DNA of 64,000 nucleotides. Origin: Paracholeplasma morum. Lineage in GTDB: Bacteria; Bacillota_I; Bacilli_A; Acholeplasmatales; UBA5453. The notes below the pieces were generated by a model, which worked only from the letters and a program-made list of their open reading frames with translations, was not told where the DNA came from and searched no databases. The stretch lies in NCBI RefSeq assembly GCF_016907055.1, contig NZ_JAFBBG010000005.1, positions 62,001-126,000 of the forward strand, in the 5' to 3' direction. Below, one piece after another: positions 9,086-17,806 of this stretch. A program made the translations under genes and the position numbers. Within the stretch, counting starts at the first letter, position 1; each line of letters starts with the position of its first letter.

Positions 9086-10731
9086 TGTCTAAAAAAGAAG
9101 TAGTAGTACAAGTTAAAGACTTAGAAGTATCCTTCCGTACTAACCAAGGTTTCGTAAGAGCCGTACGTGGGGTATCCTTCGACTTATATAGAGGCGAAAC
9201 CCTTGCAATCGTTGGGGAATCAGGTAGTGGTAAATCTGTTACATCTCGTTCAATCATGGGTATCCTTGCAGGTAATGCCGTGGTTAATGCCGGACAAATC
9301 ATTTATCAAAATCAAGACTTAATCAAGATTAGTGAAGATGATTTCCACAAGATCAGAGGTAACAAGATTGGAATGATCTTCCAAGACCCAACCTCAGCAC
9401 TTAACCCAATCATGCGTGTTGGTAAGCAAATCACTGAAGCGATGATTCTTAACGGTAATCGTCGTCAAGATAAGATTAAAGCACTATATCATAACGAAGA
9501 GGTTGAAATCATCAACATTAACATTCGTAAGAATGACATTATTGCGGACGATACCCTTTCTAAGGAAGAAAAGAAGGCAAAACTAGAAGTAATCAAACAA
9601 GAACTTGTTGTTGCTAAAGAAGCTTTCAAAGCACAAAAACGTAAAGCCATTCAAGAGGTAAATGCTGAGTACAAGCTAATTACTGAAAAGTATAAGAAGG
9701 AAGTCGATGAATATAAAGAAGCCTTCAAAGCTTATAGCAAAGATAATAAAGAGAAATATGCAAAGATTAAGCCTGAATTCAAATCTAAAGTTGAGCAAAT
9801 GAAGCTTGATTTCAAAAAAGATTTAAGCAAATTCAAGAAAAACAGTTCAGCGAAAACCTTAAAATTCAAGCTTGAAATCAAACAAATGAAGAGTGATTTC
9901 AAAGGCAGAGTCGAATCATTACGTAAAGACATGTTTAAAGTTGGATCAGATGCAGAAGTTCGTTCAATGTTCAGTTCATTGAAATATTATTTCTCTAAGA
10001 GACGTGAAATGAAGGACTTATACCGAAGAAACTTCAAAGTGACTAAGACTGAAGCACGTTTAGAAGCTTACAAGATTATGTCTGAAGTAGGTATTGCAGA
10101 ACCTGAAAAGAGATTTAAGATGTATCCATTCCAATTCTCTGGTGGTATGAAACAACGCATCGTTATTGCGATTGCATTGATGGCACAACCAGAAGTATTG
10201 ATTTGTGATGAGCCTACAACTGCTCTAGACGTTACAATCCAAGCTCAAATTCTAGATTTGATCAAACGAATTAAGAAAGACAGAAACCTAAGCGTAATTT
10301 TCATTACACATAACCTTGGGGTTGTTGCGAACGTTGCCGATAGAGTTGCAGTTATGTATGCTGGTAAAGTCGTAGAATATGGCACACTAGATGATGTATT
10401 CTATAATCCAAAACATCCATATACTTGGGCTTTAATGAGCTCAATGCCTGATATTAACAGTAAAGAAAAACTTCAAACCATCTCGGGAACACCACCAAAC
10501 ATGTTATTCCCACCTAAGGGTGATGCATTCGCACAAAGAAATCCTTATGCGATGGCAATTGATTTTGAAGAACAACCACCACTATTCAAGGTTTCAGAAG
10601 AACACTATGCAGCAACTTGGTTATTACACCCAGATGCACCAAAAGTTGAACTTCCAGAAATCATTAAAGAACGTATTACGTTCATGAAGAGTGAAGCAAT
10701 TAAACTGAGAGGTGAAAAACATGGAAAATGA
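9085..10731 (+). CDS. oppD: Oligopeptide ABC transporter ATPase OppD with coiled-coil insertion
   Basis: A 548-residue ATP-binding subunit (family about 320-350). Walker A GESGSGKS is near residue 45, Q-loop MIFQDP near 98, signature SGGMKQR near 352, Walker B VLICDEPTTALD just after, and switch His in FITHN. Residues about 130-330, in the helical lobe between Q-loop and signature, form a Lys/Glu-rich predicted coiled coil absent from ordinary OppD. The C-terminus keeps the Opp/Dpp extension (HPYTWALMSSMPD), but I see no cysteine cluster of the usual Fe-S-type OppD tail. The start overlaps the oppC stop. Function as an OppD is firm; the coiled coil is unexplained. Confidence 0.92.
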   Translation: MSKKEVVVQVKDLEVSFRTNQGFVRAVRGVSFDLYRGETLAIVGESGSGKSVTSRSIMGILAGNAVVNAGQIIYQNQDLIKISEDDFHKIRGNKIGMIFQDPTSALNPIMRVGKQITEAMILNGNRRQDKIKALYHNEEVEIININIRKNDIIADDTLSKEEKKAKLEVIKQELVVAKEAFKAQKRKAIQEVNAEYKLITEKYKKEVDEYKEAFKAYSKDNKEKYAKIKPEFKSKVEQMKLDFKKDLSKFKKNSSAKTLKFKLEIKQMKSDFKGRVESLRKDMFKVGSDAEVRSMFSSLKYYFSKRREMKDLYRRNFKVTKTEARLEAYKIMSEVGIAEPEKRFKMYPFQFSGGMKQRIVIAIALMAQPEVLICDEPTTALDVTIQAQILDLIKRIKKDRNLSVIFITHNLGVVANVADRVAVMYAGKVVEYGTLDDVFYNPKHPYTWALMSSMPDINSKEKLQTISGTPPNMLFPPKGDAFAQRNPYAMAIDFEEQPPLFKVSEEHYAATWLLHPDAPKVELPEIIKERITFMKSEAIKLRGEKHGK

Positions 10732-12142
10732 TGTAATCTTAAAAGTTGATAACCTCAAACAACACTTTAAAACCGGTACTGGTAAATACAAAATCTATAA
10801 CAAGGCTGTTGATGGCGTTTCATTCGAAGTCAGAAGAGGCGAAGTATTCAGTTTAGTTGGAGAATCTGGTTGTGGTAAAACAACAACTGGTAGAACCATT
10901 ATCAAAATCTATAAACCTACTGATGGTGAAGTTCACTTACTTGGTAAGAGAATCGTCGCTGGTACAAGAGGGTTACTCAAAGAAAAAAACAGACTTGGTT
11001 TTACGTATCAAGAAAATATCAAATTAGTTCAAGTGGACAATTCACTATCTAATGAACAAAAAGCTGCACGTATTGCTGAGCTCAAAGAAGAAAAGAAACA
11101 ACGTAGAAGAGAAATCGTTGCGGAAATCAAAGCTCGTAAACGTGATCACAAATCTAAATACAGACCAAGTAAAGAATCCATCGAACAAGTTAAGGTAGAA
11201 TCTAAAGAAAAAATTGAAGTATTGCGCAAAGAAATTCAAAAGGCACAAGATGATTTCCTAAAGTTTAAAGCAACTGCTTTCCAACAAACAGATGCCCTTC
11301 CAAAGAGCACTTCTGATAAGGAAAGACATGAGATTCACGCAGAAGAACTTGAGGTATATCGTAAAGTACGTTCTGATAAGAATAAGAAAGTCAAAGCTAT
11401 GGAAGATGAAATCGTCAGATTATCACTTGCACATAAGTTCTATAAGAGACCATTATTGAACCGTATGCAAATGATTTTCCAAGATCCAATCGATTCACTT
11501 GATCCAAGAATGAGCGTAAAAGACATTATTGCTGAGAGTTTATACATCAACGGTATTCGTAACGATAAAGTGGTTCTAGACAAGGTTTATGAAGTACTTA
11601 AACTTGTTGGACTTCAACCAGATCACGCAGACCACTACCCACATGAATTCTCAGGTGGACAACGCCAACGTATTGGCATCGCACGTGCGATTATTGCTGA
11701 ACCACAATTAATCATTGCGGATGAACCAATTAGTGCGCTAGACGTATCCATTCAAGCCCAAGTCATTAACTTACTAAATGAGTTAAGACATAAACTCGGA
11801 TTAACAATCCTATTTATTGCTCATGACTTATCCGTAGTTAAGTTCTTAAGTGATAGAATTGCGATTATGTACTTCGGTAAAATCGTAGAAATGGGTAGCA
11901 AAGAACGCGTGTTTAACAACCCAGTTCACCCATATACACTATCCTTAATTTCAGCGATTCCAATGCCAGACCCTGAGTTCGAAAGACTCCGTGGTGAAAA
12001 CGTTAAGTATGATCCAAGAGTTCACGATTATAGCGTGGATCAACCAACTATGCGTGAAATTGAACCAGATCATTTCGTTTATGCAAACGATGCTGAATTT
12101 AAAAAATATCAAGCAATTATCGCTAATAAAAAGGCTGAATAA
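10721..12142 (+). CDS. oppF: Oligopeptide ABC transporter ATPase OppF with coiled-coil insertion
   Basis: A 473-residue second ATPase. ATG 10721 is preferred to GTG 10712 because GAGGTG (10709-10714) is correctly spaced. Walker A GESGCGKTTTG is near residue 47, but the Q-loop MQMIFQDP comes only at about 248. The intervening segment (about 95-245) is a charged Lys/Glu/Arg coiled coil. Signature SGGQRQR is near 311, Walker B LIIADEPISALD, switch FIAHD, and the C-terminal HPYTLSLISAIP motif is canonical. It overlaps oppD by 11 bases. The insertion is at a different structural site from that in OppD, so the two arose independently or were placed to meet each other. Confidence 0.92.
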   Translation: MENDVILKVDNLKQHFKTGTGKYKIYNKAVDGVSFEVRRGEVFSLVGESGCGKTTTGRTIIKIYKPTDGEVHLLGKRIVAGTRGLLKEKNRLGFTYQENIKLVQVDNSLSNEQKAARIAELKEEKKQRRREIVAEIKARKRDHKSKYRPSKESIEQVKVESKEKIEVLRKEIQKAQDDFLKFKATAFQQTDALPKSTSDKERHEIHAEELEVYRKVRSDKNKKVKAMEDEIVRLSLAHKFYKRPLLNRMQMIFQDPIDSLDPRMSVKDIIAESLYINGIRNDKVVLDKVYEVLKLVGLQPDHADHYPHEFSGGQRQRIGIARAIIAEPQLIIADEPISALDVSIQAQVINLLNELRHKLGLTILFIAHDLSVVKFLSDRIAIMYFGKIVEMGSKERVFNNPVHPYTLSLISAIPMPDPEFERLRGENVKYDPRVHDYSVDQPTMREIEPDHFVYANDAEFKKYQAIIANKKAE

Positions 12143-12525
12143 TGAATACTAAACTAAAATCATTGATTGCAGTAGTTTCACTGTTAGCACTATCTGTTTT
12201 GTTTTTAGGAATCGTATATGATTTTAAGTTTACCTTAGCAAATGTGAGTAATTCCTTATTTGTTGTAAACATCATATCATTTGTGGTCAGTTTCATGATT
12301 CATACTGGTGCTCTAAGACTTACTCTTGGGGTTTCCTATACAACTAAGACAATTTTTAAGCGCGCTGAAATGAGAGATAAATACGATGGTTTTAAAGAGT
12401 ATTATGAAGAGAAGGCACCTAACCAGGCTCGCAATCTGAAATATTTACTCATCATCAATTTGGTATTCATAGCTGCTGCCTTGGTATTGGCAAAAGTTCA
12501 TTTGGACAATTATACACTACAGTAA
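12142..12525 (+). CDS. Membrane protein at the end of the opp operon (DUF3899-like)
   Basis: A 127-residue protein whose ATG overlaps the oppF stop (TAATG), so it is surely co-translated. It has hydrophobic segments at residues about 7-27, 38-57 and 101-119, with a charged central region (FKRAEMRDKYDGFKEYYEEK). It resembles the DUF3899 family found near transporters in acholeplasmas and related Firmicutes; that assignment is from memory and moderate. A role in assembly or control of the peptide transporter is inference from position only. A strong terminator follows. Confidence 0.7.
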   Translation: MNTKLKSLIAVVSLLALSVLFLGIVYDFKFTLANVSNSLFVVNIISFVVSFMIHTGALRLTLGVSYTTKTIFKRAEMRDKYDGFKEYYEEKAPNQARNLKYLLIINLVFIAAALVLAKVHLDNYTLQ

Positions 12526-12570
12526 CATCCTATCTATTTCAATTCGTTACAATAATAACTCCAAATAATA

Positions 12571-12608
12571 AGTCCCCTTACTTCTCCGTGAAGTAAGGGG
12601 ATTTTTTT
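12571..12608 (+). terminator. Terminator of the opp operon
   Basis: AGTCCCCTTACTT pairs with AAGTAAGGGGATT, followed by seven T. Confidence 0.9.
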
Positions 12609-12612
12609 GATT

Positions 12613-12639
12613 AAAAAAAACATCCAAACGGATGTTTTT
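12613..12639 (-). terminator. Terminator of the reverse-strand lipoprotein operon
   Basis: Read on the reverse strand, AACATCC/GGATGTT pairs around a 4-base loop and is followed by a U tract (A run at 12613-12620 on the top strand). Confidence 0.8.
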
Positions 12640-12644
12640 ACTTA

Positions 12645-13370
12645 TTATAGGATTTGCTTCTCAATCGTTCTTACTGCTATCTTATAGTTATAAGAAGGCG
12701 AGTATTGCTTACTATAGAGATAATAAGCTTTGTCTGAACCTAGATCTAGGCCGATATTAATTTGACAGAAATGAACATTTTTGACGTTATAGTTAACAAT
12801 CTCACCAATCTTGGAGGTTTCAGACTCTGGGATACCATTAGGATAGGCTTTATAAACCAGTATCTCATAGTATTTAGGCATTTTCTTTTTATCCAGTTGA
12901 TCTTCGAATTTATGGATCATTTCGTTAATCTCGTTTGAATAGAAATCCATATTATTATCGAATACAACAACCGTATAGGATAATCGCCAAACCTTTGAAC
13001 GCTTCCTTGATTCATCTAATACATACTTTGTATAAAATTCAAACTTTGGTGTCTTCGTAAACAACTCATAACCAAGTGTTAATAATCTAGTTCTGTATTC
13101 AACCACATTGTACTTAAAAGAAACTGGGCTATTTTGGAGTTCGATGAGTTTCGCAGTCCTTGCCATGTTGTTATAGGCATAAAGTGTTGTTCTAAATCTA
13201 GCCATGACAATGACTAGGACAATCGCAACCAAAAGATTAACAAGCGTTAGATCGTTATAATCTTTAATTTTTGAAGTTGTTAGGTAAAAAATACCTATGA
13301 AAACTAAAAGTGTGATTACAAATGCAATCAAGTAAAACTTGCGTTTCTTTAAGACTGTTTTTGAGTTCAA
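12645..13370 (-). CDS. Membrane-anchored protein of unknown function
   Basis: A 241-residue protein starting at TTG 13370, with AGGAAAG upstream. Two hydrophobic segments (about residues 12-30 and 40-58) precede a mainly soluble C-terminal domain of about 180 residues rich in Tyr and Lys. No family is recognised. Its start lies 11 bases after the stop of the S41-type lipoprotein and no terminator separates them, so the two form an operon and may act together at the cell surface. By topology the C-terminal domain is probably cytoplasmic, but orientation cannot be fixed here. Confidence 0.75.
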   Translation of the reverse strand: MNSKTVLKKRKFYLIAFVITLLVFIGIFYLTTSKIKDYNDLTLVNLLVAIVLVIVMARFRTTLYAYNNMARTAKLIELQNSPVSFKYNVVEYRTRLLTLGYELFTKTPKFEFYTKYVLDESRKRSKVWRLSYTVVVFDNNMDFYSNEINEMIHKFEDQLDKKKMPKYYEILVYKAYPNGIPESETSKIGEIVNYNVKNVHFCQINIGLDLGSDKAYYLYSKQYSPSYNYKIAVRTIEKQIL

Positions 13371-13381
13371 AATGATCTTTC

Positions 13382-15664
13382 CTATCTATTGAGTATTTCT
13401 AGTAAAGTTGCGGCATCATAGAGTTTGTTTTGTGGAATCTCAAAATCTGGTTTAATGCCGGATTCGTTAATCACATAATTGCCTTCTTTGTCTTTTAATG
13501 TGTTAACGTTGTTGCTACTTGTTGTGAAGAATGAACCATCAGGAAGTAGTATTGGTGTAATGGAACTTGCACCACCACCGGATGTTTGACCGATAATCTT
13601 TCCAAGTTCATTTTGTTTGAAGATGGTTGCCATTTCGTTAGCTGCTGAGAAGGTTACATAACTAGTTAATAAGAACCACTCATATTCATCGTAGGCTTCT
13701 GTAGTAATATCAACGATTGATGTTTGATATACGTTAGTATCTCTAGAATAACTGCTAACTTCGAATGGATTATCTGTGATTAAACCAACTACTCTATATA
13801 ATGCACCCACGTTACCACCAGTGTTGAATGTGATATCTAGACCAATTCTTTCGACTTGTGGGTATAATTCTTTAACTTTCTTGATCATGCTTTCTAAGTA
13901 TACAGCAGAATCTGATTCAATTAAGCTATTGAAAGATGCAGTAAGTGGCCAAACAGATTGGTATTCAGTAGGCATCTTAGTAGTTAAACCGATGTAGCCT
14001 AATTTGTGAGTAGTATCATACCCTAATAATACCATATAATCTTTACCATCGATATTTTTTGTGTAATAACCATCTTTACGATAATCAGTATAAATATCAG
14101 GAGTATATACATGTGTAAACCCATCTCTAACCAATTTAGCGGCATAATCAGCTACAAACGATGCTTTCGCATCATAAAGTAGTGTTTCTGTCTTTAAGTT
14201 AAGTTTTTCAGTTTGATTGTACACTAAATATCTACTTGCACTATCATCCGCTGGAAGCGGACTAACACCAAATACATCTGTGTATGTTTCTGTAGACCAT
14301 ACGTTAGTTTCTTCAATGTCCGCAGTAACGAATTCATCAAATGAAATCACTGCATTCTTTTCATCGAGTAACCAGTATTTAGGTCTTAAGCTACTATTAG
14401 CAGCCCATGAACTGGAAGAATAAATTTTCCATTTTGCTGCAATCACATCGTTTACAGCTGAAAGACCATTCATGTACCAGTCGTTATAGTGTTCACCATA
14501 ATTACTCAATGAGTTTGTAGGTGGATTATAAGACAGTTTTGAGTGATACCCTGAGAAACCAAATGAAGTATGTGGTTCATCAAGTTCTAACATTAAGTAG
14601 TCTGCAAGTGCTTGAGACACATCATTAGGGTTAGTACTATGGAACTGTGAGTAGTATTTAGCAAGTTCAGTATAGAAATTCTTAATCCCTTTGTATTCCT
14701 TCAAACCATAGAAATGTTCTAGGTTAAAGGCAAGCATGTGATAATTATGAGATAATAAGTCAGCTGGAACATCGGTGTTATTTAGTGAAGATCTTCTAAT
14801 GGTTGAATAGGTTGAATCAGATGAAGATAATGATCCATAAACACCATATAAAGCATCGCCATTAAAATAGACATTGTAGTAACTTGAACCAGCAAATAAT
14901 TGATTGACTAAATAGTAAGGAGCCAGTACAGCACCATCATGATAAACTAAGTCCAATTGGAATTCGTTTAGATTGTAGATGACGGTTTCTCCTTCAGTTG
15001 ATTCAGCTTTTTCATGGTCATAAAGGTATTCAATGTTTCTACCATAATTGGTTTCAGTAGAATAGATGTATGCCCAATAGAAAGCAGGATCACTGGTGTG
15101 AATAATATTTGACTTTAAATCAAAGATTACGCCTAAATCGTAAGTCTTATCTTCTTCCTCAGAATAGTATTGATAAGATAGGTTTAGGTTTTCTTCAGAC
15201 TCTGTAACAGTAAACTCTACTTCAGGATCAATGAATCCATCCAATAGGTTTAGGTAATCCATCACTTTTACATAAGGAACGTTTCCGTTATTTGTGTAGA
15301 ACAGTTCTAACGAACCGTTTGAAACAGAGTATTCCTCAGTTAGGTTAGTGAAATTGAAAGTCTTACTTGTGGCAAGTTCGACATCCATTTGAGACCAGTA
15401 AGCACTTAATACCATATTCATGGTTACTGGTGTTGAGAAATCATAAGGTACAGTCTTATCGGTTAGGTACCAATAACGGAATGTATTATTAGCTTTTTCA
15501 GGTTCAGTATCTAGGGTTAGAACCTCACCATCTTTGACTTTAACAGTTTCAACAACTGAGCCACCATTTGTGTTGAAACTTACAGTGAAGACCTTGTTTT
15601 CTTTGCACGCTGCAACGGTAAATAGGGAAATCACGAGCAAAACAATTAACAACATTTTTTTCAA
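13382..15664 (-). CDS. Surface lipoprotein with a Listeria-Bacteroides repeat and S41-family peptidase domain
   Basis: I place the start at TTG 15664, six bases from AGAGGTG; this gives a 760-residue lipoprotein with lipobox TVAAC (Cys20). Residues about 25-90 resemble one Listeria-Bacteroides (InlB B-type) repeat (SFNTNGGSVVETVKVKDG). The C-terminal 230 residues look like an S41 (C-terminal processing protease) fold: HKLGYIGLTTKMP, then LYPQVERIGLDITFNTGG, the nucleophile region YVTFSAANEMA and the downstream GKIIGQTSGGG. A PDZ domain is not obvious. It could be a secreted protease or a degenerate substrate-binding relative. First gene of a two-gene reverse operon with a cre-like box upstream. 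Confidence 0.8.
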   Translation of the reverse strand: MKKMLLIVLLVISLFTVAACKENKVFTVSFNTNGGSVVETVKVKDGEVLTLDTEPEKANNTFRYWYLTDKTVPYDFSTPVTMNMVLSAYWSQMDVELATSKTFNFTNLTEEYSVSNGSLELFYTNNGNVPYVKVMDYLNLLDGFIDPEVEFTVTESEENLNLSYQYYSEEEDKTYDLGVIFDLKSNIIHTSDPAFYWAYIYSTETNYGRNIEYLYDHEKAESTEGETVIYNLNEFQLDLVYHDGAVLAPYYLVNQLFAGSSYYNVYFNGDALYGVYGSLSSSDSTYSTIRRSSLNNTDVPADLLSHNYHMLAFNLEHFYGLKEYKGIKNFYTELAKYYSQFHSTNPNDVSQALADYLMLELDEPHTSFGFSGYHSKLSYNPPTNSLSNYGEHYNDWYMNGLSAVNDVIAAKWKIYSSSSWAANSSLRPKYWLLDEKNAVISFDEFVTADIEETNVWSTETYTDVFGVSPLPADDSASRYLVYNQTEKLNLKTETLLYDAKASFVADYAAKLVRDGFTHVYTPDIYTDYRKDGYYTKNIDGKDYMVLLGYDTTHKLGYIGLTTKMPTEYQSVWPLTASFNSLIESDSAVYLESMIKKVKELYPQVERIGLDITFNTGGNVGALYRVVGLITDNPFEVSSYSRDTNVYQTSIVDITTEAYDEYEWFLLTSYVTFSAANEMATIFKQNELGKIIGQTSGGGASSITPILLPDGSFFTTSSNNVNTLKDKEGNYVINESGIKPDFEIPQNKLYDAATLLEILNR

Positions 15665-15695
15665 TTTAAACACCTCTTTTATATAAATTATTACT

Positions 15696-15704
15696 ATTAT
15701 ATCA
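15696..15704 (-). promoter_or_regulatory. Extended -10 promoter of the S41 lipoprotein operon
   Basis: On the reverse strand, TGATATAAT occupies 15704 down to 15696, about 32 bases before the TTG start. No clear -35. Confidence 0.6.
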
Positions 15705-15756
15705 TGAAAATCTTTTCTGTATAGACTTTTATTCAAAATTTCAATTATATAACCAA

Positions 15757-15770
15757 TGTAAGCGTTCATA
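15757..15770 (+). promoter_or_regulatory. Probable cre site upstream of the S41 lipoprotein
   Basis: TGTAAGCGTTCATA matches the cre consensus at 13 of 14 positions. It lies about 56 bases upstream of the reverse-strand -10 and beside the terminator of the upstream structured RNA. Confidence 0.5.
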
Positions 15771-15772
15771 TA

Positions 15773-15797
15773 GAAAAAAACCACTCTTAACGAGTGG
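15773..15797 (-). terminator. Intrinsic terminator upstream of the S41 lipoprotein
   Basis: On the reverse strand, CCACTC-GTTAA-GAGTGG is followed by seven U. No gene on that strand precedes it, so it must end a non-coding transcript. Confidence 0.8.
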
Positions 15798-15965
15798 AAA
15801 GGAATAAAAAAAAGGAGTCACCGTTCTCAGATGTTTTACTTTTGAGGATGGCGTTTCAAAAATAAAACATCATGATGCGTGGTGTAACGCTTAGGTATTT
15901 TTTTGGGAGAAAAAATACGTAAATGGTCAATGAATAAATAATAAAAAGGTAATTCACATTGACAA
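15773..15965 (-). ncRNA. Candidate structured small RNA of unknown family
   Basis: A reverse-strand TATAAT (15975 down to 15970) and the terminator at 15773-15797 bracket about 190 bases with no convincing gene. Between them are a long hairpin (GATGTTTTACTTTTGA at 15830-15845 pairing with 15856-15871, 15 of 16 bases paired, 10-base loop), a GCGT/ACGC stem (15877-15890) and a GTATTTTT/AAAAATAC stem (15895-15918). A 44-codon reverse ORF exists but lacks a ribosome site. I tried 6S, tmRNA, SRP and RNase P motifs and none fits. Orientation rests on the terminator. Confidence 0.35.
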
Positions 15966-16156
15966 TCATATTATAACTAATATCTACTTGAGAATAAAAT
16001 GAAAATGCTTTTATACTTTAGTGTAAACGATTACCACATTTTTACACATAATTCTATTCAAAGTGTTTTTATAAATATTATTATAAATAGGTCATATTAT
16101 TAGATATAATAGTCTTAATACGTTATAATACATATGGAAATAAGGAGGACTAATTT
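15966..16156. other. Intergenic region upstream of suf
   Basis: With the preceding structured element this is a 370-base gene-free stretch. It is very AT-rich. It contains TTGACA (15959-15964, top strand), a cre-like TGTAAACGATTACC (16022-16035, 13 of 14 matches) and two TATAAT hexamers (16105-16110 and 16124-16129) that probably drive sufC. The ribosome site AAGGAGGA precedes the sufC ATG. Confidence 0.5.
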
Positions 16157-16930
16157 ATGTCAACATTATCAATTAATAATTTGAAAGTATCTATCGAAGA
16201 TAAAGAGATCCTGAAAGGTGTCAATCTTGTCGTTAAAAGTGGAGAAGTTCATGCCATCATGGGACCAAACGGAACTGGTAAATCCACACTTGCAAGTGCA
16301 CTTATGGGGCATCCAAAATACGAAGTAACCGAAGGGGAAGTCACACTAGATGGCGAGAACCTATTAGAATTAGAAGTCGATGAACGTGCTAGAGCAGGTA
16401 TTTTCTTAGCAATGCAATACCCAGCTGAAGTGCCTGGTGTCACTAACAGTGACTTTATGCGTTCAGCACTTAAAGCGGTTAATGATGGTGTTCAAACACC
16501 TTTATTCGAATTCATTGGAAAATATGAAAGAGCAGCTAAAGAACTAAAGATGCGCGAAGACTTACCACACAGATATTTAAACGAAGGTTTCTCTGGTGGC
16601 GAAAAGAAACGTAATGAAATTCTTCAACTTAAGATGTTAAAACCTAAATTTGCAGTATTAGATGAAATCGACTCAGGTTTAGATATTGACGCTTTAAAGA
16701 TTGTTGGTGAAAACGTTAATTCTATGGTAAATGAAAACTTCGGTTGTATTTTAATTACACACTACCAAAGAATTTTAGACCATATTAAACCAACTAATGT
16801 TCACATCATGATCGATGGTAAAATCGTTTTAAGTGGTGGACAAGAATTAATCGAAAAGATTGACCAAAATGGGTATGAATGGGTAAAAGAAGAATTAGGC
16901 ATTGATTTTGTAGAAACGGTTGAAGCCTAA
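16157..16930 (+). CDS. sufC: SUF Fe-S assembly ATPase SufC
   Basis: A 257-residue ABC-type ATPase of the SufBCD scaffold; it is cytoplasmic and not a transporter. Walker A GPNGTGKS is near residue 37, the SufC-typical Q-loop MQYPAEVPGV near 90, signature FSGGEKKRNE near 148, Walker B FAVLDEIDSGLDID and switch LITHYQR. First gene of sufCDSUB, with an AAGGAGGA ribosome site; its stop overlaps the sufD start. This is the standard Firmicutes order and supplies Fe-S clusters to enzymes such as the NifJ encoded upstream. Confidence 0.96.
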   Translation: MSTLSINNLKVSIEDKEILKGVNLVVKSGEVHAIMGPNGTGKSTLASALMGHPKYEVTEGEVTLDGENLLELEVDERARAGIFLAMQYPAEVPGVTNSDFMRSALKAVNDGVQTPLFEFIGKYERAAKELKMREDLPHRYLNEGFSGGEKKRNEILQLKMLKPKFAVLDEIDSGLDIDALKIVGENVNSMVNENFGCILITHYQRILDHIKPTNVHIMIDGKIVLSGGQELIEKIDQNGYEWVKEELGIDFVETVEA

Positions 16931-17805
16931 TGAATCAAATTGTTATTAAAGACCATGCCATTTTAGGAGACCTACCTAAAGGCATCTCATTTAGCGAACA
17001 AACGCTAACAATAGCAAAAAAAACCTATTTTGAAGACCCTATTAAAATTACCCTTAGAGATGATAACAACGAGTCTTTAGAAATCGTTGTTGAAGAATCA
17101 AGCGAAGTAAAAATCATCCTTGAAATCGCAAGTGAAGATTTAGATTTAAATTCATATGAAATTAAACTCACCGCAAAGCAAAACTCAAAAGTGAACTATT
17201 TATTGGTTTGTGATTTGGCAAGTAAAGATGCGAAGATTCACCATTATTTTGTTGCTGAAAGAGATGCACAAATGGACCTTATTGGTGGATTTGTAAGTAA
17301 TATTCTTAATGCAAAAATGAACGCAAAACTCGTTGGAGAAGGTGCGAACGTAGAATTAAGAGCGGTTGCCATTAGCTCCACAGATCATAAACAAGTTATT
17401 GATATTGAGATCATTCATGCTGCACCGAACTCAAGAGGTACTATGCATAACATCGCCATTGCCAATAAGAATGGTAAGGTTGTTTTAAATGGTGTTGAAA
17501 AGATTCTAAAAGGCATGAAGAAAGCAGATGCTTATCAAAGCTTAAAAGGCATTATTGCATCAGACGATGCAATTATTGAAGTTAACCCTATTTTATTAAT
17601 CGATGAATATGACGTAAAAGCAGGACATGGGGCAACGATTGGTAAACTGGATGAAAATAGCCTTTATTACTTAATGTCTAGAGGGCTAAACAGAAAAGAT
17701 GCTGAGCGTCTAATGATTAATGGATTCCTAAATCCAATCATCAGTGAAATTGATGATGAACCATTGAGAGAACGTTTCGTTGAGTTAGTAAACCAACGTT
17801 TGTAA
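16930..17805 (+). CDS. sufD: SUF scaffold protein SufD
   Basis: A 291-residue SufB/D-family protein, shorter than Bacillus SufD (about 435) because the N-terminal helical part is reduced. The C-terminal beta-helix region carries the family's closing motifs: YDVKAGHGATIGKLDE and LYYLMSRGLNRKDAERLMI, the same tail seen in SufB of this operon. It forms the SufBC2D scaffold on which clusters are built. The start overlaps the sufC stop (TAATG) and sufS begins one base after its stop. Sequence confidence is high; the truncation looks natural rather than a broken gene. Confidence 0.92.
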   Translation: MNQIVIKDHAILGDLPKGISFSEQTLTIAKKTYFEDPIKITLRDDNNESLEIVVEESSEVKIILEIASEDLDLNSYEIKLTAKQNSKVNYLLVCDLASKDAKIHHYFVAERDAQMDLIGGFVSNILNAKMNAKLVGEGANVELRAVAISSTDHKQVIDIEIIHAAPNSRGTMHNIAIANKNGKVVLNGVEKILKGMKKADAYQSLKGIIASDDAIIEVNPILLIDEYDVKAGHGATIGKLDENSLYYLMSRGLNRKDAERLMINGFLNPIISEIDDEPLRERFVELVNQRL

Positions 17806-17806
17806 T

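Noticed and set aside
13382-15784. Longer N-terminus for the S41 lipoprotein (start at 15784)
   Set aside because: The extra 40 residues precede a perfect lipoprotein signal peptide and would include the promoter and part of the terminator region.
15833-15968. 44-codon reverse ORF in the structured region
   Set aside because: No Shine-Dalgarno, and the sequence is dominated by hairpin arms; an RNA interpretation fits better.
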